From: Perognathus longimembris pacificus
Taxonomy: Eukaryota; Chordata; Mammalia; Rodentia; Heteromyidae
Direction: 5' to 3'
NCBI RefSeq assembly: GCF_023159225.1
Contig: NC_063174.1
Coordinates: 36,119,691 to 36,183,690 of the forward strand
DNA: 64,000 bases
Shown: piece by piece, positions 44,321 to 56,165 of the stretch
How positions within the stretch are numbered: position 1 is the stretch's first letter
Layout of the letters: each line of letters starts with the position of its first letter
Notes under the pieces: model-generated
Told to the model about the DNA's origin: nothing
Databases searched by the model: none
What the model saw: the letters and a program-made list of their open reading frames with translations, nothing else
Program-made: the position numbers and the translations under genes

Positions 44321-44961
44321 TTCGTTCCCTTTTCTAAACTAGATGATCAGCTGTGCAGCAGTGCATGATAGATATTGAGTTGATCAGTATGGTTTCTCTT
44401 TAAAAGTATAACCTGAAATATGTAACTTCAGTTTCGAGAAACAGTTGTTTAACCATAATCCTCAACATGTATTTTGCCCAATATGTTTGATACTGACTGA
44501 GAAAAAGGAAAATAGTGTAGTGGTATCTAGTGTCACCATCAATTTCAAGATAAACTATACTAATAGTTACATTTCACATCAGAAATTAGGACTTTGGAAT
44601 GGGGAAACAAACTATATTCATTGATAGAATTTCACCAAAGGCCAGACCCAAAGCAATGGCTAATTGTTTATAAGGCATGTAAAACCCATGTTCCTGACCT
44701 GATTTATGGAGTCTTACGAGAATGAGCACTTAGTTCTAGACCCGAATTCTGGTAGCATGGCCTAAAGAACTTATCCTGTCCTGGACATTTTTAGAGACAG
44801 GAGTTAACAGTAGAAAATATCATTTTGAGAATTTGGAAGTCTAAAGGATGTAATTGTTTCATACCATTTGAATACAAAAGAGTACCTTGTATAGATGAAA
44901 GGTTTGGGCTTGGCACATGTGATATTGAGTTGTGGCTTATTTTTCTGTCAGAAGGTGATCA
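44321..44961. other. Unique DNA
   Basis: No repeat recognised. Confidence 0.45.
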
Positions 44962-44974
44962 AGATTCAGCTATT

Positions 44975-45508
<534 letters not shown>

Positions 45509-45661
45509 AGATTCAGCTATTTCTTGAGCTTCTTACAATGTTCCAGGCCCCTGCCCAGAGGGGCATCCCTCTATTTTCCTTTAACTAAGGTCACCAGGTA
45601 CGTGTCAGATCCTACAATCCCAGCATTAAATAAAATGTGTATTATTATTATTAGTTTGGTT

Positions 45662-45858
45662 TTTTTTTTGCCAGTCGTGGGGCTTGAACTCAGGGTCTGA
45701 GCACTGTCCCTGGCTCCTTTTTATTCAAGTCTAGCACTCTACCTCTTGAGCCACAACACCACTTCTGGCCTTTTCTGTTTATGTGGTGCTGAGGAATTGA
45801 ACACAGGGCTTCGTGCATGCTAGGCAAGCACTCTACTGCTAAGCCACATTCCCAGCCC
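45662..45858 (-). mobile_element. Family A SINE
   Basis: Poly(T) tail, gccagtcgtggggcttgaac to ccacattcccagccc. Confidence 0.88.
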
Positions 45859-45885
45859 AAAATGTATGTTTTGTAAACTTTTTTT

Positions 45886-45985
45886 TTTTCTCTTTTTATC
45901 CTTTCCTTCTTGGCACTGTGTATTGAATCCAGGACATTGCCTTGACTGGACAAGCATTCTTCCACTGAGCTACATCTCAGCCCAT
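45886..45985 (-). repeat. ID monomer SINE
   Basis: Minus orientation: tggcactgtgtattgaatcc, aagcattcttccactgagct, catctcagccc; T-rich tail side. Confidence 0.72.
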
Positions 45986-46394
45986 GTTTTCTGGTTTTGT
46001 TTTTAAAGGAGAAGACCAGGACATAGTACTATTTTATGGCATTTAAGTTTGGAAGCAATTGAATCAAAAACTTATTTCTCCATTTATATGTATTTGCTAA
46101 TTTGTACATAAATAAAACATTGAATTAGAATGGAGAAAAATGTTTTTAAAAGTATTTCAATTTACTCTGAGGCTTGTGGCAACATTTAAAAGAGTGAACT
46201 CGTAGTTTCTTCCAAGAGACTCAAGGCCAATGGTGGACAAATAAGTTCAGCAAGAAGCATCTTAAAATCCTTTTCTTCTTCCACAAGTAGAGAAAATAAA
46301 TCTACCAGTAATCACTTACTAGAACTTAATGCTGTGTCTTTTTAATTTAAGTACTGTGTTGATCTGAAGAGTGTTATTGAGGAGAAAGCTAATA
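45986..46394. other. Unique DNA
   Basis: No repeat recognised. Confidence 0.45.
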
Positions 46395-46998
46395 TTTTAT
46401 TTTTTCTCTTTATTATAACATGCTAAGTATACCAAGGGATTTATTGCAATATTTCCATACATGCATACGTTGTACTTTGATCAAATTTGCTTCTGCTGAT
46501 ATTACTCTTCCTTGTCTTCCTCTTCCTCATTAAAAGTAATTCTAATAGGTTTTATTATTTTCATTATCATTCCATTTTTATCATTATGTATGAAGTATCT
46601 CAATCATATTCATCCCACTTTGCCCTTTTTTTTTTACCATCCCACCTGTTCTTATCTCCCCTGAATCCGCCATCTTATACCCATTTTATTTTGTAGATCT
46701 ACATTCTTCATATGAGAGAGAATATACAATATTTTTCTCTCACAGTGTTATTTCACTTAACATGGTGATTTACAATTCTGTAAATACATTTTTTCTGTAA
46801 ATAACACTTTCATTCTTAGTTTTGTCTGAATAATACTCATATCTATGTGTGTGTATCCGTTTATATATACACACACATTGATATATGCGTGTATTTACCA
46901 GTTGATCAACATCTTGGCTAATTCCACAGTTTGGCTATTGTAAATCATACAGCAGCAAGCATACATATGCAGGTATCTTTGCTATATGCAGACTGATG

Positions 46999-47039
<41 letters not shown>

Positions 47040-47460
47040 GGGAGTGGCATTCCAGGATCATATGGTAGTTTTATTTTAGCTTTTTGAGGAATATCTAGGT
47101 GATAAGTATAGTGATGGCACTAATTTATATTCGTATAAGGGCATCTCTCTCCCCACCCTTCTCTTTCCCACACCCTTGACATTTGTTGTTTGTTTTCTTG
47201 AGATGAACTCATAGTGTCATTTGCTTTTTATTTCTTTTATTGCTAAGGATGTTGAATTTGTATTATATCTTTGGAGAACTGTCTTTTCTACTCACTTGCC
47301 TGCTTTCGAATTGGATTGTTCTTCTGGTGTTTTAATTTTTGGATCCTTTTATATATTTTGTTCCCAAGTCCTGCGTCCATCACTGACTCACTTGAGTGAG
47401 TTAGTTACTGTCTGTGATATCCTCATGGTAATACTTGATATTATCCAACTTGTGTATTGA
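46395..47460 (-). pseudogene. LINE-1 3' UTR and ORF2 C-terminal region, old
   Basis: The 3' UTR resembles rodent L1 (tgcaatatttccatacatgc, gtactttgatcaaatttgc). It is followed by ORF2 sequence in reverse: gttgatcaacatcttggcta, ttggctattgtaaatcatac, ggatcatatggtagttttat, ctttttgaggaatatctagg, tttggagaactgtcttttct. Interrupted by an (AC) array at 47001. No frame survives. Boundaries approximate. Confidence 0.78.
47001..47036. repeat. (CA)18 microsatellite
   Basis: Uninterrupted CA run inside the L1 fossil. Confidence 0.95.
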
Positions 47461-47814
47461 TTATGATTAGGGATCCTGCATTTATACTACTAGTGCATTG
47501 CTGATGTTCAATAAATACTAGCCACTAGCATTTTAGTTATTTAGAGGTAACTAGACTATTACTATTACTGAGCCATTAGTTTGAATAATCTGAATTTACA
47601 GTTAGAATTTGAAATAAAAATTGAGGATCTCATTTCTCTGTGGTCTTCATGGTGATTCCTTTGGTCTCAATTTTGGAAGGGACGATGATAATCCTGGGCC
47701 AACTAAAAACAGTTTTTATAATTGGCCTACATGTTATCATAGTAAATGAAGAGAGGCAGTGTTCTAAATATTTACGTTTTTTTATTTCTTTACCTATTTC
47801 TTATTATTAGTACT
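47461..47814. other. Unique DNA
   Basis: Short MIR-like words only (gatgttcaataaatactag); nothing firm. Confidence 0.4.
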
Positions 47815-48315
47815 GTTAAGCACTCTACTACCTGAGCCACACCCCCAGCCCCCTTTTTTTTTTTTTTTTGCCAGTCCTGGGGCTTGGACTCAGGGCCTGA
47901 GCACTGTCCCTGGCTTCTTTTTGCTCAAGGCTAGCACTCTGCCACTTGAGCCACAGCGCCACTTCTGGCCATTTTCTGTATATGTGGTGCTGGGGAATCG
48001 AACCCAGGGCCTCATGTATATGAGGCAGGCACTCTTGCCACTAGGCCATATCCCCAGCCCCGCCCCCCCCAGCCCTTTTTTTTTTGCTTTAGTTATTATT
48101 TAGTTAAAAACAGATTTGGTCTGTGTTTTTGTCTGAGACTGGCCTCAGATGGTGATCCTTATACCTATGCTTCGTCGTAGCTGAGGTTGGGAACTACTAT
48201 GCCCAGTAGTGATGGAATTTCTTTAACTTTTTGTTCAGTCTGTCTCAAACTGTGATCTTCCTGATCTCTGCCTCTTGAGTATCTGGAATTACAGATGTGA
48301 GCTACCATGACTATG
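47815..48315 (-). mobile_element. Family C SINE split by a family A SINE
   Basis: ID-like unit (aagcactctactacctgagc) at 47815-47850, then after the insert two reversed B1-like units (gtctgagactggcctcagat; ctgatctctgcctcttgagt, ttacagatgtgagctaccat). Confidence 0.72.
47850..48059 (-). mobile_element. Family A SINE, inner insert
   Basis: Poly(T) tail, gccagtcctggggcttggac to ccatatccccagcccc. Similar C-rich flanks (cccccagccccctttt / ccccccagcccttttt) are its likely target duplication. Confidence 0.88.
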
Positions 48316-48555
48316 CAACGTTTTAGATGTTTGAGGAAAGTTGAAATAGATCAGGTATTTTGGATCGCTGTCATTTTCCATGCAAGTATTTGAGTATCTA
48401 TGATACTTAAAGCTATAATAAATGGTATAATTTATTGTTGTGTTTTCCTTTGTCTAATCTTTCTCCCTCCCTCTCTTTTCTTCAGATTATTGGGCATTTT
48501 CGCATGTTGCAACATTTGTTATCAATTATGCTTCTTGTGTGTTAGCCATGTAGGG

Positions 48556-48557
48556 GT

Positions 48558-48597
<40 letters not shown>
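48556..48597. repeat. (GT)n microsatellite
   Basis: About 42 bases of GT with one TT interruption; followed by a G/A-rich stretch to 48655. Confidence 0.93.
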
Positions 48598-48607
<10 letters not shown>

Positions 48608-48639
48608 AGAGAGAAATAAGTGGGGAGATGGAAGAAGGG

Positions 48640-49320
48640 TAGGAGGGAGGGAGAAAGTCGGCTAATTGTACAGGTGGTTTGTTTCCTCCTTGAGAGAAGT
48701 TTCAGATGTCTGTCTGGCTTTGGCCCAGTTGCTCTACGTACATAGCTGAAGAACAGGGTTGGGGAGGGGCAGAGGCAATTAAAACCTTCAGTATCCCAAG
48801 CAGATGCCCTCCCTAATTAAGTGGTGAGGATAAAATGAAGTACCTTCTTGGACTTTATTTCTGTTTATAAGAATTCTGCTGTGAGTTCAGTGTTTATGCC
48901 TTTTAGAAACGAGAAGAACTTTTGAAACAACTCTGAAAAATAGTTGGTTTTTTTTTTTATCTCATTCTTTTGTCCTGTTTGTGAACTTCTCAAAGCCATA
49001 TTGATTTGAGTTTCTGGGACCTTTTTTTTAACCTATGTCTTCCTTCCCTCCCCCCATTCCAATTTTGAAGCACCTAATTCTCTGGCGTATTAATGGAGAC
49101 AGTTCAAGTATCTAACTCCTATGCTTCCTTTGTTCCAGTTGCTTTTGGTCCTTGCTGGGAAATGCTCTGAAAACTGAACTGGGAACTGAACACAAAGGCC
49201 AGACGCTGTTGTCCTCCCTGTAATGCATTGTGTGATGTGTTCCCACCTCCTGTTCACCACTCATTAGTCCCTAAGCACAGAAAAGGTTGCTCCTCTGGAA
49301 TAAAACGAATAGACCCAGCT
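48640..49320. other. Unique DNA, candidate conserved non-coding
   Basis: About 680 bases with no recognisable repeat and balanced composition (for example aattaaaaccttcagtatcc, ctccctaattaagtggtgag with a TAATTA homeodomain-type core). Candidate only; conservation cannot be seen from one sequence. Confidence 0.35.
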
Positions 49321-49700
49321 AGGGAGTCCTTTTTTTTTTTTTTTTTTTTTTTTGCCTTTTCCTGTGTTTTATTTGGGTGCACTCACAGTTCTCCATCTTC
49401 ATTAGTGACCTGGCAGGGGGCTGGTATAGTGCTGCACAGTGCTGAGACTAGCTTTTGCTGGCTCCCTGGGGTGTATCAGAGACCTCAGAACTCAATACCC
49501 TACTATAAAAATAAAATACAGTGCTTCAAACGACCTTTTGATGGAACAAAGCCATGTGTCCAATCTGTCCCGGCCTCTCAAATTGCGTCCATGATAAACA
49601 GCTCTTTTGCATTTTGCACATACCCTTCCAGTCATCTCCCCTCCCCTACCTCTCCCATCTTTTGGTGAAGTCTGTGTCAGGTAACTGTGTATGTGCATGT
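49321..49700 (-). other. Possible processed retrocopy on the minus strand
   Basis: A T run of about 23 (49330-49352) is followed by gccttttcctgtgttttatt. On the minus strand this is an AATAAA signal about 17 bases before a long poly(A). I could not find the matching target duplication, so the far end (here arbitrarily 49700) and the identity are unknown. It could also be a chance T run. Confidence 0.3.
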
Positions 49701-49775
49701 GCACTCACGCGTGGGTGTGTGAAAATGCAGGCTTTGGCAAAAAGACCTTTTGTATTTCAGGCTCACTTACACATC

Positions 49776-49782
<7 letters not shown>

Positions 49783-49819
<37 letters not shown>

Positions 49820-50010
49820 GTAGTTCTGGTGCTTGGGACTCAGGGCCCAAGCACTGTCCTTGGCTTCTTTTTGTTCAAGGCTAGCACTCTACCTCTCCAG
49901 CCACAGTGCCACTTCTGGCTTTTTCTGTTTATGTGGTGCTGAGGAATTGAACCCAGGGCTTCATGCATGCTAGGCAAGCACTCTACCACTAAGCCACATT
50001 CCCAGCCTCC
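49783..50010 (-). mobile_element. Family A SINE with long poly(T) tail
   Basis: T36 tail, tagttctggtgcttgggact to ccacattcccagcct. Target duplication tcagagttt at 49774-49782 and 50015-50023. Confidence 0.9.
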
Positions 50011-50023
50011 TTGGTCAGAGTTT

Positions 50024-50796
50024 CGGCAGCAAATGTTTGTCAGCTTTTATGTCCCAAGTGATACTTGTTTCAGGTTCATACAGAAAGTTAGGAAAATAAG
50101 TGAAGACTAGAGATGCTATAAAATGCATTACATATTATAGTTGAAGTTATTTTTTTCAGGTTTTCCAGATCAGCCAAATGATTGTTTTATTTAAAATGCC
50201 AGGCACCTGGATACTTCACTGGCTCCAGATCTACACGTGTGAGTGAACTCAGTAATGAAATCCAGAATCAAGCGTGACACTGGCACCAACATGGTATCCT
50301 TCCAAGATTTCTACTAAATGTCTGCAATTCTCAGAACATTGTACCTTGTTAAACCCCTAATATTTTCTTGTTTCACCTTTGGGGAACTGCTTAGAGTGCT
50401 TATTTTAAAGGAAGCACAGGAAAGTAAAAATAAGGATCTTTTGTTGTTGTTGTTGAATGATCAGCCTTACCTTAGAAAAACTCAAAGCCTTTTCTTCTTT
50501 ATCATTACATCTTAGCTACAGTAACAAGGTAAGGTTTTTTTTAACAAATAGTTCTACTTTCCTTGAAGTTTCAGAATACATTGCTTGTGTATTTAATCAA
50601 TAATACTAAGACTATAAGACATTTAGGGCCTTAGTTTATGCAAATTACTCTGCTACTGAAGAAAACTTTATTTTACTTCTATAGAATATAATAATATGCA
50701 TGCACAAATGTGTGATACTGCTTTCGGTTTTCTACTTCAGATTTGCAAACACATGCCCTAATTTTCTATAGAAAATGTATTATAAACTATTATTTT
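50024..50796. other. Unique DNA
   Basis: Nothing recognised beyond a short GTT run near 50443. Confidence 0.45.
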
Positions 50797-50872
50797 TCCA
50801 GTGTTGGGTATTAAACTAGGAATTTGTGCATGCTAGGCAAGTGATCTACCACTGAACCATATCCCCGGCCCT
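50797..50872 (-). repeat. ID monomer SINE
   Basis: cagtgttgggtattaaacta, gcatgctaggcaagtgatct, ccatatccccggccct. Confidence 0.75.
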
Positions 50873-50959
50873 ATACTCTTTAGTTTAAAAATGTTTATAG
50901 GCATAAGAAGAGTGTATATTTTCATGTTCAATGCCTGTATGATTCCATACTGCTATAAA

Positions 50960-51340
50960 GAAATTGGATTATTTTTTTCCTCCCAGTTACCACAAACAAT
51001 TGTGTGAAGACCAGCTTGATATTCCCTGGGTATGAACTCAGGAGCAGGACTGCAAGATCATCACGAATACATGTGAAAGGTCACTAAGTATTGCCAAATT
51101 GCTCCCTCATGTGACTGTACCAAGTATACGGGAGCGTACTTCCTTGCCAACGTTTTATGTGTTGACTTTCTGATTTTTCCAAAATGGAGTGGTGGTAAAG
51201 TCATATTTCTCTGTTTTCAAATGAACTTGAATACTCTAGTTTCTGTTCAGATTATATGAATCTTTTGACTTTTACTAATGAAGTTAAGCACCTCTTTATA
51301 CACCAGTTACCCATTTGACTTTTACTATTGTGACTTTACT
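50960..51340 (-). pseudogene. Old LINE-1 (L1M/HAL1-like) ORF2 3' fragment
   Basis: Reverse of ancient L1: ttccctgggtatgaactcag, aagtattgccaaattgctcc, atgtgactgtaccaagtata, actaatgaagttaagcacct. The order matches old mammalian L1 3' ends ('...gatattgccaaattgctctcc...gttgtaccaattt...aatgaggttgagcacc'). Confidence 0.62.
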
Positions 51341-51422
51341 GTATGTTGGCCTTGATTTTAGGTTGATTAAACAGCCCATTTCTTGTAGTTTATCATTTAT
51401 TACCCACAGGATTTTTCACCTT

Positions 51423-51634
51423 TTTGTTGTTATTGTTGATCATAGGGCTTGAACTCAGGGTGTGGGTATAGTCCCTAGGTTCTTTTGCTCAAGGCTAGCG
51501 CTCTACCACTTTGAGCTACAGCTCCACTTCCGGTTTTCTGGTGGTTAATTGGACAGAAAGCTGGCTTTGAATTGCAGTCTTAATACTCAGCCTCCTGAGT
51601 AGTTAGGATTACAGGCGTGAGCCACCAGCATCTT
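51423..51634 (-). mobile_element. Family B SINE
   Basis: catagggcttgaactcaggg, gctcaaggctagcgctctac, ggtggttaattggacagaaa, tcagcctcctgagtagttag, caggcgtgagccaccagcat. Flanks ttcacctttt and ttcactttta suggest the target site. Confidence 0.85.
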
Positions 51635-51889
51635 ATTCACTTTTATATTGAGGTTTTACTTCATCTGGAAGTTATCTTTGAATATAGAGGCATTGTTTGG
51701 GGTAGGAGGTTCATATTTCAGACTACACTGGTACAGTTTAGTAGAACTATAGAGCAATCTGCATTATGAATATATTTTGAAATGAATTTTAGTAAAAAAT
51801 GTGAGAAAATTATGCACAACACATTGCTGTTTGTGTTCCTTTCTTCCTTTATCCCTATCCACCCCGTCTCTCCCATTCCCTCTCTCTTC

Positions 51890-52150
51890 TTCCTCCACCA
51901 CTTGAGCCATGCCCCAGCCCTATTTGACTTCATTTTTGGGTAGGAACTTGTGGTTTTTCTCAGACTGGCCTTAGATTGTGACCCTTCTACTTAGGACCTC
52001 CCAATGTAGCTGTTGTGCTATCACACCTGTCTTGTTTGTTAAGATGGGATTTTGCTCATCTATTACTTGGTCTGGTTTCAAATATCAGTTTTCTCAATTT
52101 CTTCTTCCCAAGTAGTTGGAGTTACAGGTGTGAGCCATTGCACCTAGGCA
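51890..52150 (-). repeat. Family C SINE, degenerate
   Basis: ccaccacttgagccatgccc (ID-like) followed by two reversed B1-like units (tctcagactggccttagatt; cttcccaagtagttggagtt, acaggtgtgagccattgcac). Confidence 0.68.
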
Positions 52151-53160
52151 CTTTATAATTTTCAAAGTAAAAAAGTCAGATGCCAGAAAAACATGTTTGT
52201 TTGTTTATAGAGGAGCAAGAGAGAAGCATGAGTGGAAATAAGGGGTAGGGGAATAAAATAACCCCACAGGGGCCTTATAAAGAATGATTATAGCACAGTG
52301 TGGACAGAGGAGTGTGATTAAGGGTTAGTATGATTAGGGAGAGATGTAAATAAGTCAGTGATAATTCAAAAAAGATTAATTGAAGAAAAGTAGATATGAA
52401 ATATTAGTATTATTAATAAGTGAGACATTTATAAAAAGAGTCCTAATTGACTATATCTGTATGTGGAAGTTCTTTCCCCTTTGGCTTTTAAAGCCCTGCA
52501 TGGGAGAAGCAGGGATTTCTCTTTTTTTCCCCCTTAGGTGAAGATATTTGTAAGAAGAAAGCAGATGTTTCTTTTCAAGTGCATGTGTACACCTGTTGTA
52601 AGACAAAACGAGTAGTTATATTGAGAACAGGCTATGGTTGTTTTTTTATGTTGCTCATTAAATTAAAATTATTTTCCTGGCAAGTAGAGGTTTATAATTA
52701 ACTCATTTATTGTAAGTGTTCTTTTGGCTGTATCTCAAATTTGAAGATATACAGAAGCAATATGTGGGTGGTTTCTTAGAAATGAGATGAATGAGTTGTT
52801 TTATTGGCATTTATCAGTTGATGGGTATGTTCTTCCTGTTTATAACAAACATGGACTAATTATATGCAACTGAATGAAGGTGAAATGTTTTCATGGTCTT
52901 GAAAGTAACTTGAGAATTGTATTGTCAGTCTACCACCACTTTTGATGAAAGTGATATACCTAGTAGTCATATTCTCATGTGATCATACTGATTCATGTCC
53001 TCATACCCAGAGTTTATATTTCCCCACCATCAACTTTGTGTATACTACTTTTTTCTGAATTAATTTTGTTGGAATCAGCCATTTTTCTATGCACATTTAT
53101 TTTTATGTCCACATTCTCAGCACATTATATTTATCTTGCTTATTCCTTACTGAAACCTGT
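52151..53160. other. Unique DNA
   Basis: About 1 kb, AT-rich, no repeat or exon recognised. Confidence 0.45.
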
Positions 53161-53164
53161 ATAT

Positions 53165-53290
53165 TTTAGAGAGAGGAAACAGATTCATAGAGGCTGAGCT
53201 TATTTTCTAGGCTCATATTGCAGTAACTAGCAGAATTAGAATTTTGGGCTCAGCCTAACTTCAAGATTTATGTTTTCCTTCATGACTATA
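53165..53290 (+). repeat. MIR (probable)
   Basis: agagaggaaacagattcata, gaggctgagcttattttcta, cagtaactagcagaattaga fit the MIR 3' half. Confidence 0.55.
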
Positions 53291-53291
53291 C

Positions 53292-53365
53292 AGTATGTGT
53301 GTATGTGTGTTTGTGTATATATGTATATATGTACAAATATATATGTATATGTACATATATATATT
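53292..53365. repeat. TG/TATG/TA simple repeat
   Basis: Mixed alternating purine-pyrimidine tract, next to the tail of the SINE at 53366. Confidence 0.85.
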
Positions 53366-53588
53366 TCCCTCCCTCCATGGGCTTGAACTCAGGGCCTAGG
53401 TGCTATCCCTGAACTTTTTTGCTCAAGGCTAACACTCTACTAACTGAGCAGCAGCTCCACTTGGGCTTTCTTTGGTGGCTAATTGGAGAATCTCATACTT
53501 TGCTGCCAAGCTGGATTCAAACCATAATCCTCAGATTTCAGCTTCCTGAGTAGCTAGGATTACAGGCATCTGTCACCAGCACCTTGCT
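53366..53588 (-). mobile_element. Family B SINE
   Basis: ccatgggcttgaactcaggg, ttgctcaaggctaacactct, tggtggctaattggagaatc, cctgagtagctaggattaca, gtcaccagcaccttgctg. Confidence 0.85.
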
Positions 53589-53979
53589 GTATACCATATA
53601 TTTCACAGGGTACATCTTCTAAAATTGGTTTTTATATAGAGTGCAATATCTTCACTCAGTTTTTTTAATTTTTGAAAAAAACATCCAAAGAATGTGGGCA
53701 CATTAAGAAGACCTTTAGTCAAATTTATTTTTAAAATGTAGATGATTACCCCTCTGTTTTCCACTTGTTCAAAAGTCTGTATCTGAGGAATATAGAAGAG
53801 TATAGAAGCTTGTGTGAATGACTTGTTCTTTATCCACTCCTTTGAATTGCCTGCAGTTCAGTTTTAGGCCAAGAGAGCTATTTAGTTGGCCTAATTGCTT
53901 TTACTCCTTGAAGAAGTCATCTTTCCCTCCTTCCTCCTTGTTTTCCCTCCCAACCTCCTTTCTCTCTCTTAGTCTCCAT

Positions 53980-54068
53980 TTTCCTTCCTTCCTTCCTTCC
54001 TTCCTTCCTTCCTTCCTTCCTTCTCCCTTCCCTCCCTCCCTCCCTTCTTTCTTTCTTTTTTTTTTCTT
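53980..54068. repeat. (TTCC)n / CT-rich microsatellite
   Basis: About 90 bases of TTCC, TCCC and TTTC units ending in T10. Confidence 0.95.
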
Positions 54069-54469
54069 TTGGTATTAAATCATTGGTCCTCAATGTTGGA
54101 TGGCTTAGTGATCAGCTGGATAGAATTGGTTACTCTGTAACTGAGTTTTATTGAAGAGGCCCACTCATATATTTCACTATACCACCTCACACTACAGTAT
54201 CTTCCAGATGACCTAGAGATGGAAGACCTCTTAGATCCAAGTGTCAGCAGGAAAGAATGGTTTTTTTCTGTCAAAAATTTATGTAGGTATTATTAATTTT
54301 ATATATTTTTCGATATTGAGGTAGACTCTATAAAATCTTGCTGAAATAATAAGACAAAAATCTACTAAGAATATAAGTATTTTGACCATCACAATGAGTA
54401 AACTAGGTTTAATGGACATATTTTAGGAGTGCTGCGCAGAGTAATTTTAGATATACTTTTTATTCCCAG
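54069..54469. other. Unique DNA
   Basis: No repeat recognised. Confidence 0.45.
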
Positions 54470-55105
54470 TAACAATTCATTAAAAAATGGACACTGAGCT
54501 GTACTGGCTTGTCTTTAGCAATATCAAAAAATCACTGTCATTCTCTGGCAGTAATTTAATAACAAAATTTCTGTTATTAATTGTAACAGAAAGCTTGAGA
54601 GTTTAAAAGCACAATTCTAAATAGTTCCTGTGTCATGAAAAAGCATAAGAGGAATTAGAAGAAAATAGTTTGGACTAAGAATGTGAACCAACAGTAATAA
54701 CTACCTAGTATGACTTGTAAGGTACAGCTGAAGTGGTATATGGAGGAAGTAAAATAGTATTGTGATACTTGGATTAACAAAATACAAGACAAGTTGCTAT
54801 GAAAACAAAAATAACTAGAGCAAACAAAAGAAAATTGTAAAAGAGCAGAAGCTAATGAAATAATGTAACTTTCAGAAAAAAGGATTAACAAAAGTTATTG
54901 GCTCATTGATAAAAATATGAATAAGGTATTTGGTGGAAAAGCAGATACAAATAATTTTAATGTAAAAGAAAACATTGTAGACACATCAGCAATAACAAAG
55001 CATTATGAGCAATTAGTAAATTTTAAGATTTAAGGAAAATGGATAAATCTCTGGAAACCTATAGCTTAACAAAACTGAATGAAGAAACTTAAAATCTATA
55101 TGGAA
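54470..55105 (+). pseudogene. Old LINE-1 ORF2 fragment, plus strand
   Basis: Resembles the stretch of old L1 ORF2 between the endonuclease and reverse-transcriptase domains: cacaattctaaatagttcct, gcataagaggaattagaaga, aggtacagctgaagtggtat, agagcagaagctaatgaaat, acaaagcattatgagcaatt, aatggataaatctctggaaa. No open frame; one of only two plus-strand L1 pieces. Confidence 0.65.
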
Positions 55106-55195
55106 TATATCAGGCCTGTACTTGAGCACATAGGTAACTGCACAGCCATTTGCTGTTTGCTAAGGGTCTGTTCTGATAAATTGAAGTAACTAATT

Positions 55196-55436
55196 GTGTG
55201 CGTGTGCGTGTGTTTGTGTGTACATGTGCATCAGTTCTGGGGCTTGAACTCAGCCTGGGCATTGCTCCTAACGGAGCTTTGCTAAAGGCTAGCACTCTAC
55301 CACTTGAGCCATGACTCCACTTCTGGCTTTTTGGTCAGTTGGAGATAAGGGTCTCATGGGCTCTCTTGCCTGGGCTGGCTTTAAACTGCAATTCTTAGCT
55401 AGGATTACAATTGTAAGCCTCCAGTGTCTAGCTAGG
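55196..55436 (-). mobile_element. Family B SINE with GT-rich tail
   Basis: (GTGTGC/GT) tract 55195-55228, then cagttctggggcttgaactc, taccacttgagccatgactc, ctcttgcctgggctggcttt, tagctaggattacaattgta. Confidence 0.83.
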
Positions 55437-56084
55437 TGTTTTCTGTTGATCAGCGCATGTTTTTTTGCTTGTACACAGCTTTCAACATTTAGTGAATAGC
55501 CAGTGCTTCTTTATTGACTGGCTGAAATGAAATAGAATAAACTTGTATGTAATAATCCAATCTAAACATTCATTCATTAATAATGTCTATTGTATGCGTA
55601 TTATGTAGCAGGTATTCTTTGAGAGTCTACACCTACTGTATCTATCTGTGTGAGCTAACCACTTTGTACTCTGTTCTTCGGAGGAGAACTGGAGAATCTT
55701 ATTGGTTAGAGGCCCCTAGCACAGTAGGATACTGGTTCCGGGAATAAATCCCCAACCTTTCAGTGTTTTTGAGGTTTGTCTTGGGTGATAGATAGATATA
55801 AAATTCTCTGATTGTAGCTAGGTATACGTTCTATTGATTATTGTCTTTTCCTTTTCCCAGCCAGGAACCCAACTAATGACCTCATGTCAAATCACTTTAA
55901 ACATTTTATCTTCAGAAATAAATACACACACATGTGCATATAAGTTTGGATCTTATTATTGTCACCTGCTTACTGAGTTAGTTTTCCATTTGTATGCAGG
56001 AGATTTTTTTCAGTTAAGTTGTAAAAACTTATGTTTAATAAACCTCCATGCCCTTGAAGCATAGGAGCTACAGAAGTGTAGTCT
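55437..56084. other. Unique DNA
   Basis: No repeat or exon recognised. Confidence 0.45.
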
Positions 56085-56161
56085 GGAGAGGAGAGAAAAA
56101 GAGGAGAAAGGAGGAGAGGAGGGGAGAGGTAGAGGGGAGGAAACAGGGAGAGGAAAGAAAA
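56085..56161. repeat. Homopurine-rich tract
   Basis: About 77 bases of almost pure G/A (ggagaggagagaaaaagagg and similar). Confidence 0.88.
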
Positions 56162-56165
56162 TTCC

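Noticed and set aside
49228..49668. 146-residue plus-strand frame
   Set aside because: Interrupted by a run of phenylalanines from poly(T), no domain recognised, and it lies beside a possible minus-strand retrocopy.
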